Position numbers and translations under genes: made by a program
In this document: piece by piece, positions 34,679-44,367 of the stretch
How positions within the stretch are numbered: position 1 is the stretch's first letter
Layout: every line of letters begins with the position of its first letter
Notes under the pieces: model-generated
Seen by the model: only the letters and a program-made list of their open reading frames with translations
Database searches by the model: none
What the model was told of the DNA's origin: nothing
Source of the DNA: Candidatus Melainabacteria bacterium
GTDB lineage: Bacteria; Cyanobacteriota; Vampirovibrionia; 2-02-FULL-35-15
DNA: 64,000 nt
Assembly: GCA_016193285.1 (NCBI GenBank)
Contig: JACPSL010000008.1
Location: 1-64,000, forward strand
Reading direction: 5' to 3'

Positions 34679-36562
34679 ATGGATAGATTTTACGATGTAG
34701 TTATTATTGGAGCAGGGCATTCAGGATGTGAAGCAGCACATGCTTGTGCAAAACTTGGGGTTAAAACTCTTTTACTTGCTTTAAATTTAGATACCATTGC
34801 TATGATGCCTTGTAATCCTGCTATTGGTGGACCAGCAAAATCTCATCTTGTTAAAGAAATTGATGCTCTAGGCGGACTAATGGGTATTGCAGCTGATGCT
34901 ACTTATCTTCAGCTAAAGACTTTAAATCTAAGCAAAGGACCAGCAGTTAGATCACTTAGAGCTCAATCAGATAAGAAAGAATATTCAATGTGGGTTAAAC
35001 ACCACCTTGAAAATATACCCAACCTAGATATTTATCAAGCAATGGTAACTAAAGTTTTTGTTGAAGAAACTTTACAATCAAGAAAAGTTACAGGAATAGA
35101 GACTTCACTTGGAGAAATTATCTATGCAAAAGCAGTAATAGTAACTACTGGTACATTCTTGGCAGGAAAAGTCCACATAGGTTTAAAATCCAGTTCTAGT
35201 GGGCGTGCAGGAGAGTTTGCATCATATGGTTTAACAGAGTCACTTGTATCTTTAGGCTTTAAATCCAAAAGACTTAAAACAGGAACTCCACCAAGGCTTG
35301 ATGATAGATCAATTAATTTTTCAATTTTAGAAAAACACTGGGGAGATAAAACACCATCGTTCTTTTCTTTCTTACCAAACAAAATAATTAGAGAACAAGT
35401 CCCTTGTTATTTGACAAGAACAAATGAAAAAACACATGAAATTATAAGAGCAAATTTAAATAAGTCTCCAATTTATGCTGGCATTATAAAGTGTGTTGGA
35501 CCACGTTATTGTCCTTCTATTGAAGATAAAGTAGTTAGATTTAAAGACAAACCATCACACCATTTATTTTTAGAACCTGAAGGAAGAAATACAAAAGAAA
35601 TTTATTTGCAAGGCTGCTCTACAAGTCTGCCCATTGAGATTCAATGGGATATTGTACATTCTTTGCCTGGACTTGAAAATGCAAAAATTATAAGACCAGC
35701 TTATGCTGTTGAGTATGATTATTTTCCTGGTACTCAGTTTAATCATGGACTTATGGCAAAAGAGGTAGAAGGTTTGTTTATAGCAGGTCAGGTGCTTGGC
35801 ACTAGTGGATATGAAGAAGCTGCTGCTCAAGGCATAGTAGCTGGTATTAATGCAGCAAGATATATAAAAAATTTAGACTTGATTATTTTTGACAGAGAGT
35901 CAAGTTATATAGGGACATTAATTGATGATTTAGTTACAAAAGAAATGGATGAACCTTATAGAATGCTTACTTCAAGATCTGAATACAGACTTCTTTTACG
36001 CCAAGATAATGCTGATCAAAGATTGACTCCACTAGGAAGAGAAATTGGCTTGGTTGATGACTTTAGATGGAAAATCTTTAATGAAAAAATAAAAATTATT
36101 AAAGAAGAAAAAATTAGACTTGAGAAAACAAAGATCCAACCAACAAAAGAAAACAATGAGATTTTAGCTAAGTATGATCAAACTATTGATGAACCAATTT
36201 CATTAATTGACTTATTGAAGAGGCCAGGTGTTACATATGAGTGTACAGAAAAGCTGTCAGCTATCAGCTGTCAGCCGTCAGCTCATCAGTATGAAATAGA
36301 AACCGAAATCAAATACGAAGGTTATATTACAAGACAGCTTTATCAAGTTTCACAAGCTAATAAATTTGAAAAAATAAAAATACCACAAGATCTTGATTTT
36401 AAATCAATGAAGCACCTTTCAAATGAAGCAAAAGAAAAGCTAAACAAAATTAAACCAATTACTATTGGTCAGGCATCAAGAATAGGTGGTATTTCACCAG
36501 CAGATATTACTGTGTTATTAACAAGTGTCTTAAATAAAGTTACCTTGACCTCTGCCTGCTAA
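34679..36562 (+). CDS. mnmG: tRNA uridine-34 carboxymethylaminomethyl modification enzyme, FAD subunit
   Basis: 627 residues, typical for MnmG (GidA), which works with MnmE to modify wobble uridines. The N-terminal FAD motif is VVIIGAGHSGCEAA, then NPAIGGPAKSHLVKEIDALGG, the flavin loop GTFLAGKVHIG, and the C-terminal helical tail TIGQASRIGGISPADIT. Around residues 526-537 a short in-frame insertion encoded by 7-base tandem repeats interrupts the C-terminal linker without breaking the frame. The 3' end overlaps a convergent small gene by 33 bases. Confidence 0.97.
   Translation: MDRFYDVVIIGAGHSGCEAAHACAKLGVKTLLLALNLDTIAMMPCNPAIGGPAKSHLVKEIDALGGLMGIAADATYLQLKTLNLSKGPAVRSLRAQSDKKEYSMWVKHHLENIPNLDIYQAMVTKVFVEETLQSRKVTGIETSLGEIIYAKAVIVTTGTFLAGKVHIGLKSSSSGRAGEFASYGLTESLVSLGFKSKRLKTGTPPRLDDRSINFSILEKHWGDKTPSFFSFLPNKIIREQVPCYLTRTNEKTHEIIRANLNKSPIYAGIIKCVGPRYCPSIEDKVVRFKDKPSHHLFLEPEGRNTKEIYLQGCSTSLPIEIQWDIVHSLPGLENAKIIRPAYAVEYDYFPGTQFNHGLMAKEVEGLFIAGQVLGTSGYEEAAAQGIVAGINAARYIKNLDLIIFDRESSYIGTLIDDLVTKEMDEPYRMLTSRSEYRLLLRQDNADQRLTPLGREIGLVDDFRWKIFNEKIKIIKEEKIRLEKTKIQPTKENNEILAKYDQTIDEPISLIDLLKRPGVTYECTEKLSAISCQPSAHQYEIETEIKYEGYITRQLYQVSQANKFEKIKIPQDLDFKSMKHLSNEAKEKLNKIKPITIGQASRIGGISPADITVLLTSVLNKVTLTSAC
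36255..36289 (+). repeat. Heptanucleotide tandem repeat inside mnmG
   Basis: Four consecutive NNTCAGC units (tgtcagc, tatcagc, tgtcagc, cgtcagc) and a degenerate fifth. The block encodes about 12 residues (LSAISCQPSAH) that MnmG proteins normally lack at this spot. It resembles similar repeat blocks in two other genes in this window. Confidence 0.75.
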
Positions 36563-36733
36563 AGCAGTTTCTAAGAGTTGATTAAATCTTTCTTCCCCCA
36601 TCTCTTTGGTTAACCTTTTCTGGTTGTTTATTAGTGCTTGCCAATTCATTTTTCCTGCTGTTGCCGAACGAATTAGAGTATCCCACCTTCTTCCTGAGGG
36701 TTTACAAGTCGCGTCAGTTATTGTTGTTGTCAT
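36530..36733 (-). CDS. Small hypothetical protein
   Basis: 67 residues with a strong AAGGAG ribosome site seven bases before the ATG, which makes it a real gene candidate despite the 33-base overlap with the end of mnmG. The peptide is soluble and polar; segments RRWDTLIRSATAGKMNW and RFNQLLETALAGRG look helical. No family is recognised. Confidence 0.6.
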   Translation of the reverse strand: MTTTITDATCKPSGRRWDTLIRSATAGKMNWQALINNQKRLTKEMGEERFNQLLETALAGRGQGNFI

Positions 36734-36823
36734 GATATTCTCCTTTTTATTTTTTATAATTTGAACTTAATCGATAATGGTACATGATTTAACAAAAAAA
36801 TATAATCAGGTAAAATCTCTGAT

Positions 36824-36849
36824 TTGGTTAAGAAGAAAATCTTAACCAA
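36824..36849 (+). terminator. Hairpin with T-run, probable mnmG terminator
   Basis: A perfect 10-bp stem (TTGGTTAAGA / TCTTAACCAA) with a six-base A-rich loop is followed a few bases later by TTTTTT. A smaller inverted repeat (AATCAG / CTGATT) precedes it. For mnmG this would leave a 3' tail antisense to the small gene at 36530-36733. Confidence 0.65.
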
Positions 36850-36930
36850 GTTGTCTTTTTTAGAATTTTTAATATATTTTTATCTTAACTTGAATAAGTG
36901 TTTCAAATGATTTACTAATTATTACTAGTT

Positions 36931-37143
36931 ATGGCAAATACTATTAGACAAGTAATAAATCATCTAGCTAAGAATCCAGCTTGGCCTAGGAACAAAGAAA
37001 TAGAAGTTGCAAATCCTCATAGAAAAATATTTGAACAATCTCAACATCCAGGTTCTCAATGGCTTAAAGCAACAAGTCCTAAACAAAAGGAAAATGTTTT
37101 AATGGAACTTATGAAAAAAAGATTATATGAACTTGAAAGTTAA
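36931..37143 (+). CDS. Small hypothetical protein
   Basis: 70 residues, basic, with polar helical composition (MANTIRQVINHLAKNPAWPR ... ENVLMELMKKRLYELES). There is no clear ribosome site ahead of the ATG. It lies just upstream of prfB (30 bases to its GTG) on the same strand. No family is recognised; it is kept because its composition is protein-like and nothing else explains the interval. Confidence 0.5.
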   Translation: MANTIRQVINHLAKNPAWPRNKEIEVANPHRKIFEQSQHPGSQWLKATSPKQKENVLMELMKKRLYELES

Positions 37144-37173
37144 AAAGATAGCAAGTGTGATATATTTTTCCTC

Positions 37174-38281
37174 GTGGATATAACTGAATTACAAATAAAA
37201 TTAAATAACCTAAATGAAACATGGCAATCCATAAGGGGGTTGCTTTGATTTAAATGATCTTAATTCTGAAATAAGGAAACTTGAAGAAGAACTTGCAAAG
37301 CCAGATATCTGGAGTGATCAAGATAAAGCAAGAAAATTAAGTAGTAATTTTAGTTATTTAAAAAATAAAAAAGAAAAGTTTTTAAAGTGGTCTACTAGGC
37401 TTTCTGAAGTAAATGATTTATTTACTCTTGCAGTAAAAGAAAATGAAAATAATATCTTAAAAGAAATTGAAACTGAAGTCTCTAAATTAAGGAAAGAACT
37501 TGAGTCTTATAAAATAGAACAGCTTTTAAGTGAAGAATATGATAACTCAGATGCAATTGTTTCAATTAATGCAGGAGCTGGTGGGACAGATGCACAAGAT
37601 TGGGCAGAGATGTTACTTCGTATGTATCAAAGGTGGGCAGAGATTTTTCATGGTTATAAGTTTGAAATGCTTGAAAGATCTGATGGAGAACAAGCAGGAA
37701 TAAAAAGTGCTACTTTTAAAATTTCTGGTCCTTTTGCATTTGGTTATTTAAGATCTGAAAAAGGCGTACATAGATTAGTTAGAAAGTCACCGTATAAAGC
37801 TGGGAAAGACAGTCGTCAAACAAGTTTTGCAGGACTTGAAGTTACACCAGTAATTCCAGAATTAAACTCAAAAGTAGAAATCAAACCAGAAGATATTGAA
37901 ATAGACACAATGAGATCAGGAGGAGCTGGTGGTCAAAATGTAAACAAAGTAGAAACAGCAGTTAGGATAAAACACATTTCCAGTGGAATTGTTGTACGTT
38001 GTGATCAAGAAAGAAGCCAACTCCAAAACAAAGAACGAGCAATGGAAATCTTACGAAGTAAATTATTTGCAAAACGTGAGGAAGAACACGAGGCAAAGAT
38101 TCAAGAAATAAAAGGAGAAACAGTTTCTGCTACCTTTGGAAATGCAATTAGATCTTATGTTTTAGATGAAGGCCGTGTAAAAGATGCCCGTACAAAACAT
38201 GAAACACGTGATGTTCAAAGGGTTTTAGATGGAGACTTGGATGATTTTGTGCAAGAGTATTTAAGCCGCCTTCACCTGTGA
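37174..38281 (+). CDS. prfB: Peptide chain release factor 2, programmed +1 frameshift
   Basis: Made by joining 37174-37245 and 37247-38281; 368 residues, normal for RF2. Zero-frame translation from GTG runs 24 codons to an in-frame UGA at 37246-37248. CUU-UGA is preceded, three bases upstream, by the Shine-Dalgarno-like AGGGGG, matching the E. coli frameshift arrangement. After the shift the protein continues [16 protein letters not shown]. The catalytic GGQ is present in [17 protein letters not shown]. The stop-recognition tripeptide reads SPY instead of the usual SPF. The 3' end overlaps the convergent rplT by 21 bases. Confidence 0.95.
37234..37248 (+). promoter_or_regulatory. RF2 autoregulatory frameshift site
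   Basis: AGGGGG at 37234-37239, TTG, slippery CTT at 37243-37245 and TGA at 37246-37248. Low RF2 makes ribosomes pause at UGA and slip +1, so RF2 controls its own synthesis. Spacing is identical to the classical site. Confidence 0.95.
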
Positions 38282-38608
38282 AACCAATTGTTTAAAGGCA
38301 TCTTTGTCAGTTACTGCTAAATCAGCGAGAATTTTTCTGTTTAGTTTTATATTTGATTTATTTAATGCGTTTATAAATTTGCTGTAAGTTAAACCGTGTT
38401 CTCTGCATGCAGCATTGATTCTTGTAATCCACAGTGCTCTAAAATCTCTTTTCTTTTGACGTCTATGCTTGTATGCATATCTCCAAGCTTTCATTACAGC
38501 TTGTTTTGCTGATTTAAAAAGTTTGCTTTTAGAACCTACATAACCTTTTGCAGCTTCCAAAACTGCTTTATGCTTTTTTCTTGTAGCTCTGCCTCTTTTA
38601 ACTCTCAC
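38261..38608 (-). CDS. rplT: Ribosomal protein bL20
   Basis: 115 residues, standard length. The N-terminus [23 protein letters not shown] and the core [28 protein letters not shown] are diagnostic. It follows rpmI by 6 bases in the usual rpmI-rplT order. infC, the common third partner, is not adjacent. Confidence 0.98.
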   Translation of the reverse strand: MRVKRGRATRKKHKAVLEAAKGYVGSKSKLFKSAKQAVMKAWRYAYKHRRQKKRDFRALWITRINAACREHGLTYSKFINALNKSNIKLNRKILADLAVTDKDAFKQLVSQVKAA

Positions 38609-38614
38609 TATTTC

Positions 38615-38827
38615 TTACCTCGCATAATTTTTGTATGGTAACTGTCTCATCACATGATCAACTAATGTTTCATGTACTTGAAGCTTTGGTGTTTTTATTT
38701 GTCTTTTTTTCTTGCTGGACATATGCTCATTTAAGTGTTGCTTGCCTGAGCTTTTGGCCAAGACTTTACCACTAGCTGTAATTTTAAAGCGTTTCTTAGC
38801 AGCATGGTTTGTGTGTAATTTTGGCAT
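38615..38827 (-). CDS. rpmI: Ribosomal protein bL35
   Basis: 70 residues, a few longer than usual at the C-terminus. [22 protein letters not shown] and [12 protein letters not shown] are typical L35 blocks. It is first gene of the rpmI-rplT pair. Upstream lies a short AT-rich stretch with a GTATAC-C-GTATAC palindrome, possibly promoter-proximal. Confidence 0.97.
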   Translation of the reverse strand: MPKLHTNHAAKKRFKITASGKVLAKSSGKQHLNEHMSSKKKRQIKTPKLQVHETLVDHVMRQLPYKNYAR

Positions 38828-38956
38828 GAAGAATAGTATACCGTATACCTTTGGTGTAAGACGAGTTCACTTCATGTTGCAATAGACTTTAATTCCTAGA
38901 AGTAAAAGCATCAATATTAGCTTGGGAAAATGCAAGCTTATGATGTAAACATTAAA

Positions 38957-40153
38957 CTACTTCCCCATCCCTAACTTCTGAGCTTTTTGAAATGTTTTTC
39001 CTTCAGTAAGAATTGATGGAGCAATGACAACTTCTACTTGTTGCATTTCTTTTATATTTTGAGCACCAAGTGTTGCCATGGATGTTTTTAGTGCACCCAC
39101 TAAATTTTGTGAACCATCATCAAACTTTGCAGGTCCAAGTAAGATTTCTTTTAGTGTCCCTATTGATCCTACTTTAATTCTTGTTCCACGTGGAAGTACA
39201 GGGCTTGGTGTTGCCATACCCCAATGAAACTCTTGTCCTGGAGCTTCTTTTGCTCTTGCAAGTGGAGAACCTATCATAACTGCATCAGCTCCACATGCAA
39301 TTGCTTTACAAATATCTCCACCTACAGACATTCCACCATCTGCAATTACATGAACATAACGTCCTGTTTTTGAAAAATAATCATCACGAGCGGCTGCTGA
39401 GTCAGCTATTGCTGTTGCCATTGGAACACCAATACCTAAAACACTACGGCTTGTACAAGCTGCACCAGGACCAATTCCTACAAGGATTGCACTTGCTCCT
39501 GATTTCATATGTTCAAGTGCTACTTCATAAGTAACACAGTTACCAACAATAACTGGGATTTTCATTTTTTGAATAAAATCTTTTAAGTTAAAAGAAGATG
39601 ATTTCTCGGTTGACTTATGTTCTATGGAAACAACTGTACTTTGCACTACAAAAATGTCAGCACCTGCTTCTTGTGAAAGAAGCCCATAATGACTTGCAAG
39701 ATTGGGAGTGCATGACACTGCACAAACTGCTCCACTTGATTTTATTTCTTTAATTCTTTTTTTAATTAGATCTTCTTTTACTAGCTCTTGATAAAGTTCT
39801 TGCATAAGTGGAACAAAACCATTATTGTCAATCTCAGTAATTTTTTTTATAACTTCAGAATAATTTTCATATCTTGTATAAAGTCCTTGTAAATTTAAAA
39901 CACCAAGGCCTCCTAGTTTATTTATTTCAATTGCTGTTTGTGGACTAATTACACTATCCATTGCTGATGCAATAATTGGAAAATCAAATTTATGTTTTCC
40001 TAAAATAAAACTTGTGTCACAAAGCTCAATATCAAGTGTAATTTTTCCAGGAACTAAGGATACTTCATCAAAACCAAATGTTCTGCGTACAATCTTTTTT
40101 CCACCTAATGTAATTTTACTTTGGCTTAATTGTATTTCATCCTTGTAAATCAT
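38957..40153 (-). CDS. IMP dehydrogenase-family protein, GuaB3 type
   Basis: 398 residues, a (beta/alpha)8 barrel without the CBS pair of regular IMPDH. The active-site Cys loop is VGIGPGAACTSRSVLGIG, preceded by the phosphate/NAD region VPVIVGNCVTYEVALEH and followed by HVIADGGMSVGGDICKAIACGADAVMIGSPLA. The length, missing CBS domains and N-terminal FGFDEVSLVPG fit the GuaB3 branch known from cyanobacteria and actinobacteria, where the enzyme serves purine metabolism. It could act as an IMPDH or GMP reductase-like enzyme; the exact reaction cannot be told. Confidence 0.85.
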   Translation of the reverse strand: MIYKDEIQLSQSKITLGGKKIVRRTFGFDEVSLVPGKITLDIELCDTSFILGKHKFDFPIIASAMDSVISPQTAIEINKLGGLGVLNLQGLYTRYENYSEVIKKITEIDNNGFVPLMQELYQELVKEDLIKKRIKEIKSSGAVCAVSCTPNLASHYGLLSQEAGADIFVVQSTVVSIEHKSTEKSSSFNLKDFIQKMKIPVIVGNCVTYEVALEHMKSGASAILVGIGPGAACTSRSVLGIGVPMATAIADSAAARDDYFSKTGRYVHVIADGGMSVGGDICKAIACGADAVMIGSPLARAKEAPGQEFHWGMATPSPVLPRGTRIKVGSIGTLKEILLGPAKFDDGSQNLVGALKTSMATLGAQNIKEMQQVEVVIAPSILTEGKTFQKAQKLGMGK

Positions 40154-40234
40154 ATTAGTGAAATATGGTACAACTAAAAAAATAAAAATTACAGGAATTA
40201 TAGAATTAATTTATATTCTAAGAACACGTAAGTA

Positions 40235-40435
40235 CTAAGCAGCTTTCAGTCTAGTAAACATACTTGCTAAAACTTCATACACTTCACCGGTTGGATAAGC
40301 ACCATAGATTTTTTTATACAAAAAATACATATAGTTTAATGCCATATCAGACTGAACTGTTTCAAGCATTTTTAAATCATCTGGTCCTATTCGCTTAATA
40401 AAATCATTTACCAATTTTTGAATTGAATAGTTCAT
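40235..40435 (-). CDS. Small hypothetical helical protein
   Basis: 66 residues, probably all-helical (IQKLVNDFIKRIGPDD, MLETVQSDMALNYMYFLYKKIYG). An AAGGAG lies about 13 bases upstream of the ATG, a little far but usable. It sits between the GuaB3-like gene and the sigma factor gene on the same strand. No family is recognised. Confidence 0.55.
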   Translation of the reverse strand: MNYSIQKLVNDFIKRIGPDDLKMLETVQSDMALNYMYFLYKKIYGAYPTGEVYEVLASMFTRLKAA

Positions 40436-40549
40436 TTAACTTTCAACTTCTCCTTGTTAATAATGAAACTATATTAAGATAAAGGACTTATTAAGATAAT
40501 AAAAGTGCCCTGTTTAGGTTAATGTTCTGTTACAAATGTCACGAGGTCT

Positions 40550-41563
40550 TTAATGCGTCAAATAACCTTCAAGCTTTGTACATCTGTCAGGCTGTCTAAG
40601 TTTTCTCATAGCTTTAAATTCTATTTGTCTAACACGCTCACGAGTTATACCAAATAGCTGGCCAACCTCTTCTAAAGTCCTTTCCCGTCCATCATCCAAG
40701 CCATAGCGAAGTCTGATTACTTCACGTTCTCTTGGTAAAAGCGAGTTTAAGACTTGTTCAATATCACCACGAAGAAGCTCATCAGTTGCTGAGCTGTCAG
40801 GCCTAGCTGATTCAGCATCTGCAATAAAATCACCTAGCCTGCTATCTTCTTCCTTGCCAAGCGGTGTTTCAAGAGAAACTGGGGTTCTGTTTGCAGATAC
40901 AATTTCTTTTACCTTTGTAACAGAAACATCCAGGGCTGCTGCTAACTCATGTTCTGTTGGCCTTCGATTTAATCCTTGTGAAAGCTCTCTGGTAATTTTC
41001 TTAAACTTATTTATAGTTTCTACCATATGTACAGGGACTCGAATTGTTCTTGATTTATCAGCAAGTGCTCTTGTAATACCTTGTCTTATCCACCAAGTTG
41101 CATAAGTAGAAAACTTATAGCCACGTTCTGGATCAAATTTTTCAGCAGCACGAATTAAACCAAGATTCCCTTCTTGAATTAAATCAAGAAATGGTAAACC
41201 TCTGTTTAAATATTTTTTAGCAATTGAAACTACAAGTCTTAAGTTAGCTTGGACCAATTGCCTTTTTGCAACAATACCATCGTATCCACCTTTTGCAATC
41301 CTTCTTGCTAAATCTATTTCTTCTTCAGCACGTAAAAGTGGTATTCTTCCAATTTCTCTTAAGTACAATCGTATTGAGTCATCAGTTCCTAGCTCAAGCC
41401 TTGGATCAAAAAGATCTTCTTCTATAGTTCCTAAATCTAAATCATCATCCAGAAGTGCATCTTCAAATCCAGAATCAATTTCAATTTGTTCAAGTTGTTC
41501 TGCTTCAGGTAATCCACTGTCAACTATTAAATTAGCAATTGCTCCTTTTCCAATATCTGCCAT
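40550..41563 (-). CDS. sigA: Primary-type sigma-70 factor (SigA/RpoD)
   Basis: 337 residues from the ATG at 41563, chosen because AAGGAG lies six bases upstream; a longer in-frame start at 41599 lacks such a site. Region 1.2 ([22 protein letters not shown]), region 2 with [19 protein letters not shown] for core binding and -10 recognition, region 3 and region 4.2 ([27 protein letters not shown]) are all present. Short region 1.1 and the HPNR-like end (RQPDR) resemble cyanobacterial group 1/2 sigmas. It would direct housekeeping transcription at TTGACA/TATAAT-type promoters such as those noted here. Confidence 0.93.
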   Translation of the reverse strand: MADIGKGAIANLIVDSGLPEAEQLEQIEIDSGFEDALLDDDLDLGTIEEDLFDPRLELGTDDSIRLYLREIGRIPLLRAEEEIDLARRIAKGGYDGIVAKRQLVQANLRLVVSIAKKYLNRGLPFLDLIQEGNLGLIRAAEKFDPERGYKFSTYATWWIRQGITRALADKSRTIRVPVHMVETINKFKKITRELSQGLNRRPTEHELAAALDVSVTKVKEIVSANRTPVSLETPLGKEEDSRLGDFIADAESARPDSSATDELLRGDIEQVLNSLLPREREVIRLRYGLDDGRERTLEEVGQLFGITRERVRQIEFKAMRKLRQPDRCTKLEGYLTH

Positions 41564-41880
41564 GCCTGCTCCTTTTTTCCACATTGAAGTACACTCCATG
41601 CTTTGCTTTAACCGAACAAAACACCTACCAAATTCATAAAATGTTTCTCAATCCAAATTCTTTTATTCAATGTCCAATAGATTTGACTTTATATACCTTG
41701 ATTAATTTTATATTTTATTTTTATTTGCTTATTCAGCTTAAATCAGGTACAAGCTTTAGAAATCAAATTAGACATCTATATAAAATATAACCTCTAACTG
41801 TTAAATAGAGAAGGAAAATTTATTAAATGATTGTTAATTTTTAGCTAGAAAGACTTCTTAACTTAGGTTATGAAGATAAA
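41564..41880. other. AT-rich intergenic region upstream of the sigma factor gene
   Basis: 317 bases between sigA and rlpA. It is strongly AT-rich and surely holds the sigA promoter and leader. Several TATAAT-like strings occur on both strands, but none has a -35 box at convincing spacing, so none is called. An 83-codon plus-strand frame in it overlaps the sigA start and has no ribosome site; it is treated as chance. Confidence 0.6.
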
Positions 41881-42333
41881 CTATTTGCTTGGCATTAAAA
41901 CCTGAAGTTTTACGTAAGCAATTCCTTCTTTCTTTGAATCAATTCTTTCTGCTGCTTTTTCAGACAAATCAATTATTCTATCCCTAATAAATGGACCTCT
42001 ATCATTTATTCTGACCATTACTGACTTATTGTTTTTTAAATTTGTAACTAGAACCATTGTATTAAAAGGAAGTGTCTTATGTGCAGCTGTTAATTTATTT
42101 TTGCTAAACTTTTCACCACTTGATGTCCTTTTACCATGCCATTTTGAACCATACCAAGATGCATGCCCATACCAAATTTCTCCACGAAGAGGTGTTTCAC
42201 CTCCATATTTCCATATTTGTTTAATTTCCTCTTTTAATAAAGCATTGGCCATTAAGCAAGAAAAAATCAGTAAACATTGAATAAAGATACAATGCACAAA
42301 AAACTTATAAATATTTCTAAAACATATAGTCAT
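41881..42333 (-). CDS. rlpA: RlpA-like double-psi beta-barrel lipoprotein/secreted protein
   Basis: 150 residues with an N-terminal hydrophobic export signal. The RlpA barrel motifs run in order: GHASWYGSKWHGKRTSSGE, LTAAHKTLPF, MVLVTNLKNNKSVMVRINDRGPF and RIIDLSEKAAERI. The catalytic-type Asp of NDRGPF and His of AAHKTLP are kept, so it could be a lytic transglycosylase acting on denuded peptidoglycan. The SPOR domain is absent. The signal peptide contains Cys (FSCLMA), but a lipobox is not certain. Confidence 0.88.
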   Translation of the reverse strand: MTICFRNIYKFFVHCIFIQCLLIFSCLMANALLKEEIKQIWKYGGETPLRGEIWYGHASWYGSKWHGKRTSSGEKFSKNKLTAAHKTLPFNTMVLVTNLKNNKSVMVRINDRGPFIRDRIIDLSEKAAERIDSKKEGIAYVKLQVLMPSK

Positions 42334-42408
42334 AACTTACATATCTTTTACAACAAAGTTTAATTGAAATACGAAATTGATAAAGATAAATTAACCAATT
42401 ATCAAAAA

Positions 42409-44355
42409 TTAAATGGATTTTAAGTTAATTTCTTTAATTAATTGTTCTGTAAACTCATTAAGTAACATTGAACCTAGATCACCTTTTTTCCTTGCACGAA
42501 CTGAAATTATATTTTCTCTTACTTCTTTATCACCAACTATTATCATGTAAGGAATTTTCTCAAGTTCTGCATCACGAATTTTTGCATTGACTGACTCTGC
42601 TCTCTCATCTACTTCAACCCTTATACCTTTTTCTTTTAAAGTAGCTTGTACTTTTTTTGCATATTCAAAATGGCGATCGCTAATTGGTAAAACAATAATT
42701 TGCTTATATGATAACCAAAGTGGAAAAGCACCTGCAAAATGTTCAATAACAATAGCTGCAAATCTTTCAAGTGCTCCATAAATTGCACGGTGAATCATAA
42801 CTGGTTGCTGCTGACTTCCATCTTTATCTATATAAAACAATTTAAATCTTTCAGGTAAATTAAAATCAAGCTGGATTGTTGCTCCTTGCCAAATTCTTCC
42901 AAGTGTGTCTTTTAATTTAAAATCAATTTTAGGCCCGTAAAAAGCACCATCCCCTGGATTAACTTTATAATTTAAACCATATTCTTTTAAAGCTTTTTCA
43001 AGTCCTGCTTCAGCAAAATCCCAAATCTCTTTTAACCCAATCGAATCTTTTGGTTTTGTAGAAAGTTCTACCTCATAACTTAATTTAAATGTTTCATAAA
43101 TAAGAGCAACTAACTTAATAACTCCTTTTATTTCTTCTACATATTGATCTCGCCTGCAAAAAATATGAGCATCATCTTGTGTAAACCCTCTTACTCTTGC
43201 TAAGCCATGCATTACACCAGAACGTTCATATCTATAAACTGTTCCTAGTTCAGCAAGTCTAATTGGCAGTTCCCTGTAACTATGTCTAGTTGAATTATAA
43301 ATAAGTACATGAAAAGGACAATTCATTGGTTTTAAAACATAATCCTGTTCATCAATAGTCATATAAAACATATTTTCTTTATAAAATTCATTGTGTCCAG
43401 AAATATTCCATAATTCATTTCTTGCAATATGTGGTGTGTAAACTAATTCATAACCGTTGCTTTGGTGTAAATCTTTCCAATAATTTTCAATTTGATTTCT
43501 TGCATATGCAAGCTTAGGATGCCAAAGAATTAAGCCAGGACCAGTTTCTTCATGCATTGTATAGAGATTAAGCTGCCTGCCAAGTTTTCTGTGATCTCTT
43601 TTTTCTGCTTCTTCTATCTTGTTTAGGTAATCATCTAACTCTTTTTTTGACCACCAAGATGTTCCATAAATTCTTTGTAAAGATTCTTTTTTTTCATCAG
43701 CCCGCCAATATGCACCAGAAATTGATAGTAGTTTAAATGCTTTAATTTGACTAGAACTTACAACATGTGGTCCCCTGCATAAATCATTCCAAACTGGTTT
43801 TCCATTTTTATCTTCTAAAACATATAAGATGGGATTTTCATTTCTATATTGTTCTAAAAGTTCAGCTTTAAATTTTTCTCCTTGACTTTTAAATTCTTTT
43901 AATTGTTTATCTACATCTTTTATATTAACTCTTACAAATTTTTGATCCTCATTAATAATCCTTTGCATTTCTTTTTCAATTTTAACTAGATCGTCTGGTG
44001 TTAACTTATGATCAGGGATTTCAAAATCATAGTAAAATCCATCTTCTATAACAGGACCAATTGCAATCTTTGCACTTTTAAATAAGTTTTGTACAGCTTC
44101 AGCAAGAATATGTGCTGTGCTGTGTCTTAAGAATTCATAGCTTCTTAGATCATCCTGGGTAATAATCTCTACTTTATCACCATCTTTTAAAACAGTGACC
44201 AAATCTTTTAACTCGCCATTTAACAAAAGACCAACACTTTTTTTAGCAAGGCTGTTGCTAATTGATCTGGATAGATCAAGTCCAGTGCTACCTGCTGGAA
44301 TTTCTTTTTTAGAGCCATCCTTTAAGATTACAGAAATTGTTGTTGCAGTTGGCAT
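42409..44355 (-). CDS. thrS: Threonyl-tRNA synthetase
   Basis: 648 residues, class II. An N-terminal TGS domain (1-62), the editing domain with HSTAHILAEAV, the zinc-binding core (MNCPFHVLIY, TQDDAHIFC) and motif 2/3 residues (GVMHGLARVRGFTQDD, LPLWLSYKQIIVLP) are complete, followed by the anticodon-binding domain. The downstream end is 75 bases from rlpA; pyrE precedes it by 12 bases. No T-box leader is seen. Confidence 0.97.
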   Translation of the reverse strand: MPTATTISVILKDGSKKEIPAGSTGLDLSRSISNSLAKKSVGLLLNGELKDLVTVLKDGDKVEIITQDDLRSYEFLRHSTAHILAEAVQNLFKSAKIAIGPVIEDGFYYDFEIPDHKLTPDDLVKIEKEMQRIINEDQKFVRVNIKDVDKQLKEFKSQGEKFKAELLEQYRNENPILYVLEDKNGKPVWNDLCRGPHVVSSSQIKAFKLLSISGAYWRADEKKESLQRIYGTSWWSKKELDDYLNKIEEAEKRDHRKLGRQLNLYTMHEETGPGLILWHPKLAYARNQIENYWKDLHQSNGYELVYTPHIARNELWNISGHNEFYKENMFYMTIDEQDYVLKPMNCPFHVLIYNSTRHSYRELPIRLAELGTVYRYERSGVMHGLARVRGFTQDDAHIFCRRDQYVEEIKGVIKLVALIYETFKLSYEVELSTKPKDSIGLKEIWDFAEAGLEKALKEYGLNYKVNPGDGAFYGPKIDFKLKDTLGRIWQGATIQLDFNLPERFKLFYIDKDGSQQQPVMIHRAIYGALERFAAIVIEHFAGAFPLWLSYKQIIVLPISDRHFEYAKKVQATLKEKGIRVEVDERAESVNAKIRDAELEKIPYMIIVGDKEVRENIISVRARKKGDLGSMLLNEFTEQLIKEINLKSI

Positions 44356-44367
44356 AGGTAGAACATA

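Noticed and set aside
37174-37610. prfB as a broken gene with an in-frame stop
   Set aside because: The UGA has the AGGGGG spacer and CTT slippery codon of the programmed frameshift, and the downstream frame is RF2.
41539-41790. 83-codon plus-strand frame upstream of the sigma factor gene
   Set aside because: It overlaps the sigA start, has no ribosome site and reads as AT-rich noise.
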